Source: Isoetes taiwanensis
Taxonomy: Eukaryota > Streptophyta > Lycopodiopsida > Isoetales > Isoetaceae
NCBI GenBank assembly: GCA_021234155.1
Contig: JAJEKV010000001.1
Span: forward strand, 37,740,826 to 37,804,825
Direction: 5' to 3'
DNA length: 64,000 bases
Shown: positions 1 through 10,932 of the stretch, piece by piece
How the letters are laid out: the number at the start of each line of letters is the position of its first letter
Numbering within the stretch: the first letter of the stretch is position 1
Notes under the pieces: generated by a model
The model's input: only the letters and a program-made list of their open reading frames with translations
Databases searched by the model: none
Told to the model about the DNA's origin: nothing
Position numbers and translations under genes: made by a program

Positions 1-823
1 ATTGGTGGGTGATCCCGAACAAGAAATCAGGATATTTGCAGTGGGTGGATTGTGGCAGGGGGTGGATTGTGGCAGGGCCATGCAGATGCTCGGTGACAGG
101 ATAGGATCCAACTGATTCGTGGAGCTTTTCATTCTCAAATCATTCTTAGGCCATCTTCTCAGAAGCCGCTGAAATAAGGTTCTGAAGCCGCCGAATCCTG
201 AAGGTTCTTTCTTGTTCTAGCAGGCTTTAAAGCCATGCTTTTTGCAGCAGTATGTTTTTCGACAGTACAAGAGTGTGAAGCAGTTTTCGGCGGCAGTATG
301 TAAGCTTGTGGTCTTCGGCTGGTGCAGGTCTTCGGCCTCTCCTTTTTGGCAGGAGCAGAAGCTGAGCCAAGTTATTTTCATCTCAGATCCGCTGGTCGTG
401 TTCTTCTTCGAACAGCTCCCCTCTGGACAGGATTCGAACAGCTCCCCTGGCTTATGCCATCTGCAAATCTGATCTGATCTGGGTCATTTATCAGCCCTTT
501 CCAGTCCGACCCGACCTGTATTCGCCTCATGTATGCCTTCATTGTGTCCTCCTGATCGCCTTATATGGGCCATGGTGGATTCAGTTTTTTGGCCGAAGCT
601 TCAAAAAAGATGCTTCATTCTCGACTACCGAGTCGAGAATGGAGGCAGTTGTGTTGTGTGTTTGTGTTGTATTTGGGCTCCATGCTTGTGATTATATGCA
701 TCCGTGACTACCATGTTAAGGATTATTATTTAACTTAGTCATTAATTTAATTTAATTTATTATTTAATTAATTATTTAGTTAGTTTAATTAATTATTAAT
801 TATACGTTAATAATTAATACTTG
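1..823. other. Non-coding sequence, no gene recognised
   Basis: No reading frame with recognisable protein similarity is visible. The last 110 bases are strongly AT-rich with repeated TTAATTAA-type runs (about 720-815). The short direct duplication at 50-75 (GGGGGTGGATTGTGGCAGGG) is the only small repeat noticed. Confidence 0.5.
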
Positions 824-1115
824 GGGGGAGGGGGGAGACCTTGCCCCACTTTGCCCCTCCCCTCCTCCTTTGCCCCTTTGCTCTTCTCTCCCCTCCCCCC
901 TGCTCCCCTCCTCCCTCTCTCCCTCCCCTCCATCCCTCCTTCCCCCTCCTCCTCCTCCCCCCCTTCCCTTCCCCTTCTTCCAACTTATCCCTTGCATCTC
1001 CTACCTCTCCCCTACCTCCTCCCTCTCCCTTGCTCCTTTGCCTCCCTCCCTCAGTCCCTCCCTTCCATCTCCCCTTCCTTCCTACCATTCTTTCTCCACC
1101 GTTTCCCCTTCTTTT
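824..1115. repeat. C/T-rich polypyrimidine tract
   Basis: About 290 bases of almost pure C and T on the plus strand (CCCTCC, CTCCCC, CTTCC units) without a fixed period. It makes Pro/Ser/Leu-rich open frames on the plus strand and Gly/Arg/Glu-rich ones on the minus strand; these are composition artefacts. Such homopurine/homopyrimidine DNA can form triplex structures. Confidence 0.85.
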
Positions 1116-1399
1116 CTCGAATTGTTCTTTGTAAATGTTATTGTTGTCTTATTAAGAAAAAATTATACTCGAGCATTCAATTCAAAAAAAAAATTTAGTA
1201 TGAGTCCCATTTTCAGTCCGAGTCCCAAAATTCGAGATTTGACCCACTTTAATTAAATGCGACTTATAGGCACAATATGGAACAACGAAGTTGCCGCAAC
1301 ATTTATTATTTATGGAGATATTTGTCTTTCAGAAGGCCACAAGAATTTTAGTGTCTGATACACGACAAGATGGATCAATAAAAGACATGCATTTTTAGG

Positions 1400-2905
1400 T
1401 TAAAACCAAATCCAAACACTACGAAGAATGCTATGCAATTGCCTATGGCTTTAGCAGGAATCCTCACTCATGGGCATGGTCCTGCTTCATATGGTCATTT
1501 TGCCACATGGAATTGGTCATTTGACCCAAATTTACAATAGGTTCTATTGCCAAATGTTTGCGGAATTTAGAGAGTTACAATGTTGGAGATAGAGGAGATT
1601 TAACTCCAACTTTCACCTCAGCAACACAACCCCTTCATAAAGCATTATTGGCAAGAACAGATGGCAAGCAATTAACCGAGTCGAACATCATGATTTTAAG
1701 CCTCTGCCAAAAGTTCTACTCTTGCAGGTTGACAATTGTGTCTCTGAGAATAAGAATCGATTTGTCTTGGCATATTTGGCAATGTTAGTGGCAAGGGGGC
1801 ATTTTAAAGAGATAGTAATGGCGTTTCTTATGGTTAGACATCCACATGAAGATATTGATGCTTTCTTTAGCAGATTTGGAGACAGTTTAAGAAAGAGGCA
1901 TGCACACACTTTGCCACAATTATTTGAGATGTATGAAACATGTGTATCTGCTAGAAATGTTCCATATCTCATACAAGAAATCCCTGATTTTAAAAAATTT
2001 GTGGATGGCTATATAGAAGATGGCCGCAATAAATTGGTGGGACATACGAAGCCATTACATTTTCGGTTATATCTAGATGATAAAGGAGATCCTAGAATGC
2101 AGTATAAGGTGCATCCTCGCCTGAAGATGGTATTGATTTTTTAAAAAAAGATGATGCTGGTAGACAAATATTGCCCAAAGGTGAACCTGAGTCTGTGCCC
2201 CTTAATGAACATATGAGGGAAGAGGAACATATCATATCTGGCATTTCAAAATACATAGATTTTTGGAAAATCGGGTTAAATGGACATTTTGGTTCCAAAT
2301 ATCAAGAAGTAGTGCGACCAATTATTTCATATTGGGAAAATGTCATAGCAGAACTAAATTGATCTCCAGTAAGAAATTCCAAGTTGCAAGATGGATTTTG
2401 GCCTCGTTCACAGTGGATGCTCCATCAACATCTAGATGTTGTTCCTATAATGATGACTGACAAGGAAGAAGATCATAAAGTGGTGTATTGTGGCCCTGCA
2501 AGTGGTGAACCAAAAGAGGAGTTTAAACCTGAAAAAGACATTATGGAAGGTATGTTTCTCATTGTGAGGCCTGATGATATGAAAGGAACTCCATTTTTGC
2601 TAGATGTTGCATTGACTAAACTGACTAAACAAAAGGATGGACTAAAAGATTGTCTTCGAGTTCACATCCAATGGTGGAAGCCACTCACTAAAGGTAGGAA
2701 GAGTTTAAAAGATCAATACAATGGATGTTGCTACAAAAGATGGAAGCCAAATCCAAGTGAACAACAGCGATGGGTGGATGTCCAATAAGTAATCTATGGT
2801 TGGAAGACAAAGACCTCTGCAGTTTCCATGAAACAGCTTGAAAAAATACCCGACGATGTAGTTGCTATTGTCCAAAGTCATTTGGAATTACGTACTGGTG
2901 ATTGA
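1400..2905 (+). pseudogene. Broken DUF7869-type transposon-like protein, C-terminal half
   Basis: Three plus-strand frames read in order as one protein broken by frameshifts and stops: about 1400-1560, 1722-2144, 2171-2362 and 2384-2905. The first part contains HGHGP and WSFDPN-like residues. The second contains LVARGHFKE, then HEDIDAFFSRFGDSLRK, then YETCVSARNVPYLIQEIPDF. This matches, from memory, the DUF7869 family found in many plant and animal repetitive genes, where an HTHEDID motif is typical. The last piece ends near 2902 with a KIPDDVV motif. DUF7869 proteins have no established activity; many copies appear transposon-associated. At least two frame breaks (near 2144-2171 and 2362-2384) and a stop at 2786 show it is not functional. 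A fragment at 54.6-55.5 kb may be the N-terminal half of the same kind of element. Confidence 0.6.
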
Positions 2906-3089
2906 TAATAAATGCAAAAGTACAATTCATTTTCTTCGCAATGGTTTCTTCTCTATACTAATACTTATTGTTGGCACGATTACGAAATAACAGAAGATCA
3001 AACACTCAATGTTTCAAATCATTATAAATATGAACAAGTCTAAAAACCTTGAATAAGTCTAAATTTTCCTAAATACGTCATCATTTTGA

Positions 3090-4288
3090 GATTCGAGATG
3101 AACTCCTGTTCCATGATGGGCTTCTGTATGTGCCAGATGCTGCTTCTAGGCTTCGGGTTCTTCAGGCTTGCCATAACTCACCTATGACCGGACACTTTGG
3201 AGTAGCCAAGACTCTTGAACTTATTAGTCGTGAGTATTAGTGGCCTGGGTTTTGTCGCTCTGTCGAAGTTTTTATTCGATCCTGTGATATCTTCTATCGA
3301 GCAAAGGTTCCAAGACATCTTTCTCATGGTCTTCTTCAGCCACTGCCGGTTCCAGATGGACCTTGGAAGAGTATTTCTATAGACTTTATTCCAGAGCTGC
3401 CACTTTCTCGGGGTTATGATGCCATCATGGTTGTTGTTGATCGTTGATGGCTTATTTCATTCCCTGCAATATCACTATAACCAGTGAAGGAATAACTGAT
3501 CTTCTTCTTCGTGAAGTAAGACTTCATGGATTGCCAGATATTATTGTCAGTGATCAGGGACATCCGCTCATCATCTAGAAAGTAATGGGCAAGCAGAGCG
3601 CATTAATCAGACTCTGGAGCAATATTCAGCATACTTGTTGGTCCCTTATGTCATTGGCAATGATTCTATCAATCCTAATGCCGAGTCTCGACTTGAGAAA
3701 CTCCAAATTCTTCAATTAGATCTTCAGCACCATCTTTTTCGGGCACAGGAATGCTATCGGCATTATGCCAATTTACTCGGCAGGAAGCTCTTGCATTTCA
3801 TGTTGGTGACCTTGTCTGGCTTCTTCATAGGGAACTCCCTACCTCATGTCCCTGCAACAAGCTTGACTATCGTCATCTTAGTCTTTACCAGATCACGGCT
3901 CGGATCCGCGATGTGGTATTTCGGCTTGAGCTCCCTCATGCTATTCGCCTCCATCTAGTATTCATGTTTCTCTATTTGAGCCCTACGCAGTTAATATTTT
4001 TCCGAATCACGTTCCTCCACTGCCAGCACCCGTGGAAATTGATGATCATGAGGAGTTCGAGGTTCGAGAGATTTTTGGACTCCAACTTTCTGCTTCGGCG
4101 ATTGTATTACTTTGTCGATTGGGAAGGTTACTCATCAAGTAATAGAACTTGGGAGCCTGCCGAGAATCTGACTAATACTCCTGATAAAATTGCGGAGTTC
4201 CGTCGACATTACTTGGATAAGCCAAGCTCTAGTACTCTGGCTCTAGCTCCAGCTCCGAGGAATCGTCGTCATCATAGGAGGGGGGTGG
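3090..4288 (+). pseudogene. Ty3/gypsy chromovirus integrase with chromodomain, decayed
   Basis: The 3' end of a Ty3/gypsy pol gene. In order: the integrase zinc-binding region (HNSPMTGHFGVAKTLELI followed by a CDIFYRAK cysteine segment), the catalytic core start (WKSISIDFIPELP, then VVVDR), the second catalytic aspartate (LPDIIVSDQGHP), a GQAERINQTLEQ helix, and a C-terminal chromodomain (YFVDWEGYSSSNRTWEPAEN) ending at the TGA at 4291. The chromodomain assigns it to the chromovirus branch. Stops interrupt the frame near 3237, 3447 and 3478. About 60 codons between the SDQGHP and the NGQAERIN motif are missing, which removes the last catalytic region. Protease, reverse transcriptase and gag are absent upstream, so the element is 5'-truncated. 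Confidence 0.85.
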
Positions 4289-4800
4289 TGTGACAATTAT
4301 ATGGAATTCGTATCATTCGATCATTATACTTATATTTGCAAAAGATAATCATCACAAGGATGCAAAAAGGTAGTTGCACAAGGCAAGGTTTGAACTCGCA
4401 ACCTTCTAGTTACGAGTCATGCATTTTTGTCAAGTGCGTGTTTACAGAAGGTTCTAATAATATTCTAGAACCTACATGCATGCAAGACATTTGGCACAGT
4501 CTCGTCCATTGGATTGGCGCGCTCCTGTTCGTTGGCCTAGATATATATAGAGTTACCTCCTTCTTATCGAACCATTCCGGTTCAATGCAAGTCCTGAGCC
4601 TTCTAGGCATTTGTCTCGTATTCCTGCTTGCCTTCGAGCCATTATATTCGTGATTCTTCATCATATATCAGATTGTTTGCCAATCTTGGCTTATTTCTTG
4701 CGTATTTCTTCTGTATTTTTCTTGTTTCCGAGTAGATTCCAGGGATAGGTTTTGTATGTACGAAATCCAAATTCCTGACGTATAAAGTTCAAAAATACGT
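4289..4800 (+). mobile_element. 3' LTR of the chromovirus (right boundary uncertain)
   Basis: A purine-rich polypurine tract (ATAGGAGGGGGGTGG, about 4274-4288) stands immediately before TGTGACAATTATATGG, the expected TG start of a 3' LTR just after the pol stop codon. A TATA-like sequence (GATATATATAGAG) lies near 4540 and would serve as the LTR promoter. I cannot fix the CA end; sequence up to the poly-T at 4800 is consistent. No 5' LTR partner is seen in the window. Confidence 0.55.
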
Positions 4801-4863
4801 TTTTTTTTTTTTGAAAAAAATGTGTTTAATGTATTTTAAGGTCGCCAGCCGGAAAAAAAAAAA

Positions 4864-5110
4864 ATCGTGTACGCGAAACCTTTAGAAATGCGTATGCGAA
4901 AACATCTTTGTGTATGCGACACAAACAAATTTGCTGCGCAAAATTTGAATCTGAGTTTTGCATACGCGGTTTTCTCAGTTTCGCGTACGCAAAAATGTTT
5001 TTGCGTACGCAAAACTGAACATTTCGCGTACGCGAAACTCCCGAGCGTTCGTGGACACTATTTATATGGTTTCGCGTACGTGAAGTTTTTTTATATATTC
5101 GCGACGCGGT
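4864..5110. repeat. Cluster of GCGTACGC-centred palindromes
   Basis: Within about 250 bases the motif TTTCGCGTACGCGAAA and its variants recur about nine times: near 4868, 4889, 4911, 4957, 4980, 5000, 5022, 5070 and 5095. The best copies (4980-5040) are self-complementary palindromes of 14-16 bases with spacing near 20-22 bases. The motif is CpG-rich inside AT-rich DNA. A reading frame crosses it but has no protein-like content. Confidence 0.8.
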
Positions 5111-5239
5111 TTTTCAATTTTTGCGCCCACAAAGAAGGTATCTTCTGCGCCAAACCTTCCAACATGCCCCTCAAAAACTAATTTTTTTTTGTTTTTCTTA
5201 GTTTTTAGGCAAAAAGTACACGAGAAACCTCCAAATGAA

Positions 5240-6000
5240 TTTAGATGACCTTACTCTGCAAATGGAAATCTGTGAAGCCCAACCCTCCAGCAAACATAGG
5301 TTTTATAGACTTAGACCATACAATCTTAATCATAGTCCCTGCTTCATTTCCACCCCAAATAAAATTCCTAATAACATCCACAATCTCTTGAAACTTTGAC
5401 TGAGAAGCAAGAATGATAGAAGCCATATAGACATGAGCGTTGCTTAAGACATGCTTAGCAACTGTCACCCTTCCAGGCATAGAAAGTTTAGCAATATCCC
5501 ACCAAAAATGATGCCTTCGTAACCCTTCTATTATGACATCTCAAGCATCAAAAGTTGAGACATGAATACCCATACCAAAAAGTTTGGTTGCCTTCCCCTG
5601 AGGCAACATCTTCCAGGATAAGCAAGAACACATGCTGGAATTTCATCATCTAAAGTACATAGAGCAGAACACTTTTGCCAACCGATTAAAACTCCAGAAG
5701 CTAAGGAAAATGCGCCAACAAAAGCTTTGCATTTTGAAGATTATCTTCTTCTGTTGTGAAGAATAGAAAGGTACCATTGCATATTGATTACATATTTCTC
5801 GAGAGCCATTTTCCATAGGTAGACCCCTAACCACATCATCCTCAGGAGCACTAGAAAACAATTGTGAAAGCACCTATGCCACTATTGTAAAAAGCAATGG
5901 AGCCAAGGGGCAACCTTGACGAACTCCTCTACCAATAGAAAACACTGTAGAGGGCTCTTCCTGAAAGAGTATCGTAGATCTATGTTATCATAATTAAGAA
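5240..6000 (-). pseudogene. LINE (L1-type) reverse transcriptase fragment
   Basis: On the minus strand, starting near 5990, the frame shows GVRQGCPLAPLLF, the conserved RT block before the FADD-type active site, followed by an in-frame TAG. Further downstream (5480-5241) it shows PGRVTVAKHVL and IRNFIWGGNE followed by GGLGFTD, the typical LINE thumb region. The region between, including the YADD-type catalytic box, is scrambled or deleted. This is a dead LINE fragment with at least one stop and frameshifts. L1-like plant LINEs commonly carry exactly this GVRQGCPL...FIWGG...GGLG order. Confidence 0.8.
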
Positions 6001-7275
6001 TCAACTTCTTAAAGGTGCGAGTTTGTAGATATGCGGTTGGATGTCTGGCTACATTACCAAACTATTTTATGTAGCAAAGAAAACCATGGTAGTTTTACAT
6101 CAAGATGGCAATCATTGTAATTTGTCCAAGTGCATGCTAACCACCATATACTAAAAGTATTGCCACTAAATTAAGTAAGAATGCATTATGCATTTGAAGC
6201 TTTGGAGAAAATTGTAGTTCTTATTTGATTATTATAACTTTGTTGAATCATATTAGGTGCTGGTAGCCCTTGCAGCAAGTAAAGCATGAGTTCTTTATTG
6301 TAAAAAAGATGTTGGAGTTTTATTTCAGGTAAAAACTCTTTGGAGCTACCTATACACAATTATGCTTCTCTACACTTTTTTATTCTTTAAACTGTCGTTC
6401 TTGAATATTTCCATGATTTAGACCTTAAAACCCTATGATTCCTTTATCTAATGAATGATATGCAGCTGGAGCAACTGATTGTTGCATTAGGTGGTGAAAT
6501 ACCATATATGTTTGAGAAGTAAATTGGTTTTGGCCTGTTGTACAATGTTCTTGAAAGGAAGTGTCCAAGCCTTCAAAGCAGCATACAATCGCCAAGAGAT
6601 ATTTTTGTTCACACTTCTTGGGATTAATGCAACAATAGACCAGTACATTTCTCATTCTTCAAACTTGCTCTATGTAGGTAAACCCCACATGAAGTGCCAT
6701 TATCCATGTTCTTATACATTGTGAGAAGAGATCATGTAATTGTGGAAAACTACACAACCAGTACTTTAGGTACTCGTATTTGGCTTTCATTCATTCAACA
6801 CTATGCACATTGATTCATTGCATTTTGGAGGCATAAACATTTAGTAGCATGGTTTTGGTTTAGCAAGATATGGACTGACAATATTTATTAATTCCATAGA
6901 TAGGTGGTGGAGGAATTCTAATAAATTACTCTTAACGTTTTTTTTTTTTCCTTTTGGCATGTTGAACTTGCATATCGAAAAGCCCATTTTGAACCCATTC
7001 TTATCTACGCACTTTTATTAGCAATATGTCTATCAATCAAGATAAGTAGTGAAGACAATGTAACAAAGACAATATGTTCTCTATCAATCAAGATAAGTAG
7101 TGGAGACAATGTACCAAAGACAATATACTTAAAGACTGGCATTTTTAATGTTAGATATTCATATAGCATCAAAGCTCTTTTGAAAAATGGCATGCCTTGG
7201 CAAGCATTGCAACTATTTATTGTTGTTTGGGGGTGATGGATTTTGAAATAAAGTAATTGCAAAGTCTGCATCAGC
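6001..7275. other. Non-coding, AT-rich, no gene recognised
   Basis: No convincing reading frames or repeats. A short local duplication (ATCAATCAAGATAAGTAGTG) occurs twice near 7033 and 7085, 52 bases apart. Confidence 0.5.
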
Positions 7276-7276
7276 T

Positions 7277-7307
7277 AGGAAGGAAGGAAGGAAGGAAGGA
7301 AGGAAGG
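7277..7307. repeat. (GGAA)n microsatellite, LINE tail
   Basis: About seven uninterrupted GGAA units. Its position directly after the conserved 3' end of the minus-strand LINE shows it is the element's short tandem tail rather than an unrelated microsatellite. Confidence 0.85.
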
Positions 7308-7805
7308 TACTTTTATCGTCCACGGAGACCAATCGGTCTATGGGACCCAATACAAAAACGCAGCAAGCGGATTACTGCCCGGATTAAAAAACCCCCGCCC
7401 CGAAGGGTTTTCGAGGGAAAAACCGTGGCAGCAATCAGCCTGCTGACAAACTGTCCTAACATATAAAATGCAGAAACACCCAAATATATACAGTCATGCA
7501 CCGCACCCGTAGTGCCTAATCAGCGAGCAGCCAGGCGGGGGCAAAGGTGACCTCGCAGGTCCAGTACCTCCTGAATGTACGACCCCAGGGCACGTACTGA
7601 CGGTGTGTTCATCAGCAAATGTAAGGGCAAGTCCGGCCGTACTAAGGGAGCGTATCTGGCCCGGATCTGACTGAACGCTGGGCAACTCTGGAAAGTGTGA
7701 GACTCATCCTCAATGGCACCCGTTTGACAGCACTGACAGAGCCTGTCCTGGCGGGGCTCCCCAATCCACCTGCCCGTCTCGATGCGAAGATGCGAAGGGG
7801 AACAA
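7277..7805 (-). mobile_element. 5'-truncated LINE 3' end with CCHC-type C-terminus and (TTCC)n tail
   Basis: Read on the minus strand from 7800, the frame gives LRIETGRWIGEPRQDRLCQC, then a C-x2-C ... H-x4-C zinc-knuckle-like segment ending at the TGA at 7520-7522. It is clearly homologous to the copy at 33479-33925. The 3' UTR contains a conserved hairpin region (AAAACCC TTCG ... GGGTTTT), the terminal stem AGACC-GATT-GGTCT, the string CCGTGGACG, and then a (TTCC)n tail that appears on the plus strand as (GGAA)n. The rest of the LINE (reverse transcriptase) is missing, as expected of target-primed 5' truncation. Confidence 0.8.
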
Positions 7806-7809
7806 GAGA

Positions 7810-8480
7810 AGCAAGAGAAAACTTGAGAGTCCCACTGCCATGTATTAACTAAGCTTGATGAAGCTGAACATTCATATGTCCACTTTAGTCAGCAAAGGGG
7901 TCATGTCTTCTTCCTTCTTATCTTTGGAACATAAGTGGTGAACACGATCTTTGAAGGTCTGCAACTTTACATGATAAAATGTTAATGTGCATTTAGGGTT
8001 ATTTGCTCTGGAATGTGCATAGTGACCTCAAGTCCCATTTCACTCTGTTGTTGAAGTCAAGCATTTGCAAGAATTGTTGCTCTAGAATTATCTTCTTGCA
8101 TTTAATTAAGTCGCTATTCTAACTGTCATTTATCAACCTTCTATTGCAAGGCAATAAATGATTTGCCTTAAAAGTGCAAGAGACTTCATTTCACATCATG
8201 AAGTGCTAGACGATATGGAAATCTAGGCATAAGATTCGATATAATATAACCACATAACTTAATATTCTGCCAATGATAAAACGAACAAGTATGTTATAGA
8301 TGCAATTCATTACTTCTTGGATGGGTTGCATTCTCAACTATTGACGTTAATACTAGTTAATACTAGGTTTAACCTTCAAATGTCCAAGCCCACACAAAAT
8401 GCCCTAGGGTAGTCACACATCTCCACTAACCTATTAACATGTAAATGTACGCCTAGAAAGGTGGTGTTTTGATCAATTTG
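7810..8480. other. Non-coding, no gene recognised
   Basis: AT-rich sequence between two LINE remnants with no supported frame on either strand. Confidence 0.5.
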
Positions 8481-8490
8481 TTGAACTATC

Positions 8491-9254
8491 TTGCTTATCC
8501 TACCAGAAGATATCTTCTCATTTTCTATATGTGATAGTAGTTTGCAGACTAAGGGATTTCTTCCAGTATCCCCCAAGTGGGAGATAGTGATCACGGAGGA
8601 CATCCTTAAAAACATCTGGAGAAACGCTTGGCTGAATTTCCTCCCTCCACGAATCAACGCCTTTCTTTGGCAAGTGATCCACAGGGTCCCAAGGGTCAAT
8701 CATCTAGTCTCCAAATGGGACAATAACGTGAGCCCACTTTGCCCTATGTGTGGAGAGGAAGAAGAATCCATAGAACATTGTCTGGTGGAATGTGGGATGC
8801 TGCATGAAGTATGGGCCTGGAGTCTGGATAGGTTCGAATACCCTTTAGGAACCAAAGAATTGCTGCTAGGAATTCTCCCCCCAGAATGGTGTCCCAAGAA
8901 GAAGATTTCTTTTCACATAGCAAGGGCCTGGACGATCTGGTCAATATGGAAAAGGAGGAATGCCCGAGTCTTCGCTGAGGATCAGAAGGTATTCATATCA
9001 TCAACACAGCTACTTCACCTGGTACTTGAAAGACTTAATAAATTTAGGCTAGTTTTTAAAGGTGAAGAAGAGGTAAAGGAAGAAATATGGGGCACCTATT
9101 TTAATCTGGTCTAGATCGGGAAAGAGAATAGTACAAGCTGGAGCTACGTAGCTACCCCCATCCCATATTCGTGGATGGGTGCACCTCTGCCATGTGGCTT
9201 TGTATCATTCTCTCTAAGTAAATAAAATCTTTTTTATCCCTCAAAAAAAAAAAA
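8491..9254 (+). mobile_element. L1-type LINE 3' end with zf-RVT domain and poly(A)
   Basis: An open frame (8491-9114) encodes the zinc-binding domain found after plant LINE reverse transcriptases (zf-RVT): WRNAWLNFLPPRINAFLWQV followed by CPMCGEEEESIEHCLVEC, a C-x2-C ... H-x3/4-C pattern. After the TAG at 9112 there is a short 3' UTR with an AATAAA-like signal (AAATAAAATC near 9220) and a run of 13 A at 9242-9254. The element is 5'-truncated and lies about 80 bases upstream of the duplicated block that contains the lipocalin-like gene; that block starts near 9333. No clear target-site duplication was found. Confidence 0.85.
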
Positions 9255-9678
9255 ACTTTGGCACCGAGTATATTATACACAAATGGTCCCTGCCATAGAT
9301 GTCCGGATGGTAAAAATCGTGGTTTTTTGTTTTAAATGGCTGAGTTTTGTTTCAGTAAAGCCGTTGTTTTTTGTTTGAAAGGTAGTTAGGGCTTCTCGTT
9401 TTCATATTCCAGCTGCGCTTTGATCGGGGCTAGTTTTCTTCGATCTGTGAAAGGCCACAGGCGAGAAGACAATGCGATCCTTATCGACGAGTGACGGTAT
9501 GGTTACCTACCAAGGTATGCGCATTAATATACGCCATTAATAGTCTAGTTGACAATCGGCTCATTGGAAAAATGTGGCAACCCAAAATAAGGTTCGTGAA
9601 TATTGCAGGAGATTTTTCCTTATCGATATGCTTTAGATTTAAGTGCATACAATGCAGCAGCAACACTGTTATATCATC

Positions 9679-10932
9679 ATGGAGTCGAGAACCAATCTTC
9701 TGTACCTATGCCTGCTTCTAATTTTAAGTTCGTCTTCAAATCTATTATCTACAACCGCTCAATCTTTCTGCTTCAGGGCTGGGGCTCATAAAAAATGCCC
9801 TTTGCCAGCAACTGCAGATTCAATTGATATTTCTAAATACGCAGGAACATGGTATGAGATAGGCGCCACTGCTGGATTTAAGCTGGGGGATGAAAGTGGT
9901 TTGGTTTGTTCTAGAGCCAAATATAGTGCAGTATCTCAAACAAAAAAAGATGGAGCCAATATTAGTGTGTTGAATAGTGCCATCAGAGTTTTAGATTCTG
10001 GCTCCTCTCTTGCTGTCAGAGAAATTTCAACAGCAGCACAGAGTGTCTGCTACAAAGCCCTAGATATTTGCTCAAGTTTTGAAAGTGGCAGCAGGATCAA
10101 AGAGGCCCTGAATAGGATGAACTCTGAAGCCAATAATCTATCTTCTGGTCATCAAAAAGAGGCTTCCCAGCTCAAATCATATGCTCAAGATATTGGATCA
10201 TCAACAAGTGAAGTTGAGGCCAAGTTAGATGCAATCTCTTCTGCAATATCAAAGCTGCAGAAAGTAGATGGTGAATTAAGCCAAAGAAATGGAAGCATGC
10301 AAGAAAATCTGAATCTGATGCAGGAGCTTGTGAATGAAACAAGGACATCTGCAGCAAATGCAGCAGGTTGGACCAAACATATCAGATCAAAAGCAGGAGA
10401 TTTGTTCAAGCTCTCTGCCAGACTAGTGACAAAGGGGGAACTAAGTTCCGCATTAGAAATCACAGAGGCTGCAACCTGGATTGGAGCTGAATCAGAGCTC
10501 ATATTGGCAAAAATATTGCAGATCCAGCTTTCCCTTGATGGAGTTTTGGCAGCACAAAAAATGATGACCCCTAATCAGGCTGCAAAGGAGAGCCAGTTTG
10601 AAATAACAGGCTTTGCCACACAAAATAAGAGCTCTTCTGCAGGCAAGCTTCAAGTTAAATTGAAAGGTATGCCTGCTGCTGCTCCTTACTGGATTTTGGC
10701 ACTAGAGGGTAATTCCACATCTGGCTATGGTGCTGCTTTACTTTATTCTTGTACAGAGACTGGACTTGGTCTGAACCAGGGCCTTTTCTTGTTGTCTAGA
10801 AAGCCTTCTCTTTCTCAGACTACTGTAGACAAGTTTATGAAACTTGCAGCTTCCTTTGGTATCCCTTTGGATTGTAGTGATCCTTTTATTTACTCGGTCC
10901 AAAGAGATGGAAATTGTGGACTTAAGCCCTGA
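9679..10932 (+). CDS. Secreted lipocalin-like protein with long coiled-coil insert
   Basis: An intact intronless 417-residue frame. I chose the ATG at 9679 because it has a good context (ATCATCATGGAG) and starts directly on a signal peptide (residues 1-29, SRTNLLYLCLLLILSSSS then TTAQS); an in-frame ATG at 9643 adds 12 residues. Residues 50-62 give DISKYAGTWYEIG, the lipocalin GxW strand A motif. A cysteine and a strand (ISVLNSAIRV, about 95-104) follow. Residues about 115-300 form a hydrophilic, heptad-like helical region with no lipocalin counterpart. The barrel then resumes: FEITGFATQ, KLQVKLKG, YWILALEG (337-344) and LFLLSRKP, as in bacterial Blc, ApoD and plant TIL lipocalins. Eight cysteines in the mature part suggest disulfides. 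Ordinary lipocalins have about 180 residues. It probably binds a small hydrophobic ligand outside the cell, but ligand and role are unknown. A frameshifted copy lies at 58479-59725. Confidence 0.88.
   Translation: MESRTNLLYLCLLLILSSSSNLLSTTAQSFCFRAGAHKKCPLPATADSIDISKYAGTWYEIGATAGFKLGDESGLVCSRAKYSAVSQTKKDGANISVLNSAIRVLDSGSSLAVREISTAAQSVCYKALDICSSFESGSRIKEALNRMNSEANNLSSGHQKEASQLKSYAQDIGSSTSEVEAKLDAISSAISKLQKVDGELSQRNGSMQENLNLMQELVNETRTSAANAAGWTKHIRSKAGDLFKLSARLVTKGELSSALEITEAATWIGAESELILAKILQIQLSLDGVLAAQKMMTPNQAAKESQFEITGFATQNKSSSAGKLQVKLKGMPAAAPYWILALEGNSTSGYGAALLYSCTETGLGLNQGLFLLSRKPSLSQTTVDKFMKLAASFGIPLDCSDPFIYSVQRDGNCGLKP

Noticed and set aside
821-1256. Overlapping Pro/Ser/Leu-rich open frames on the plus strand and Gly/Arg/Glu-rich ones on the minus strand
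   Set aside because: They follow from the C/T-rich tract; several frames are open at once and there is no domain.
4336-4420. tRNA-like string AAGGTTTGAACTCGCAACC
   Set aside because: Only a weak B-box match (GGTTTGAACTC) inside the LTR; no A box or cloverleaf.
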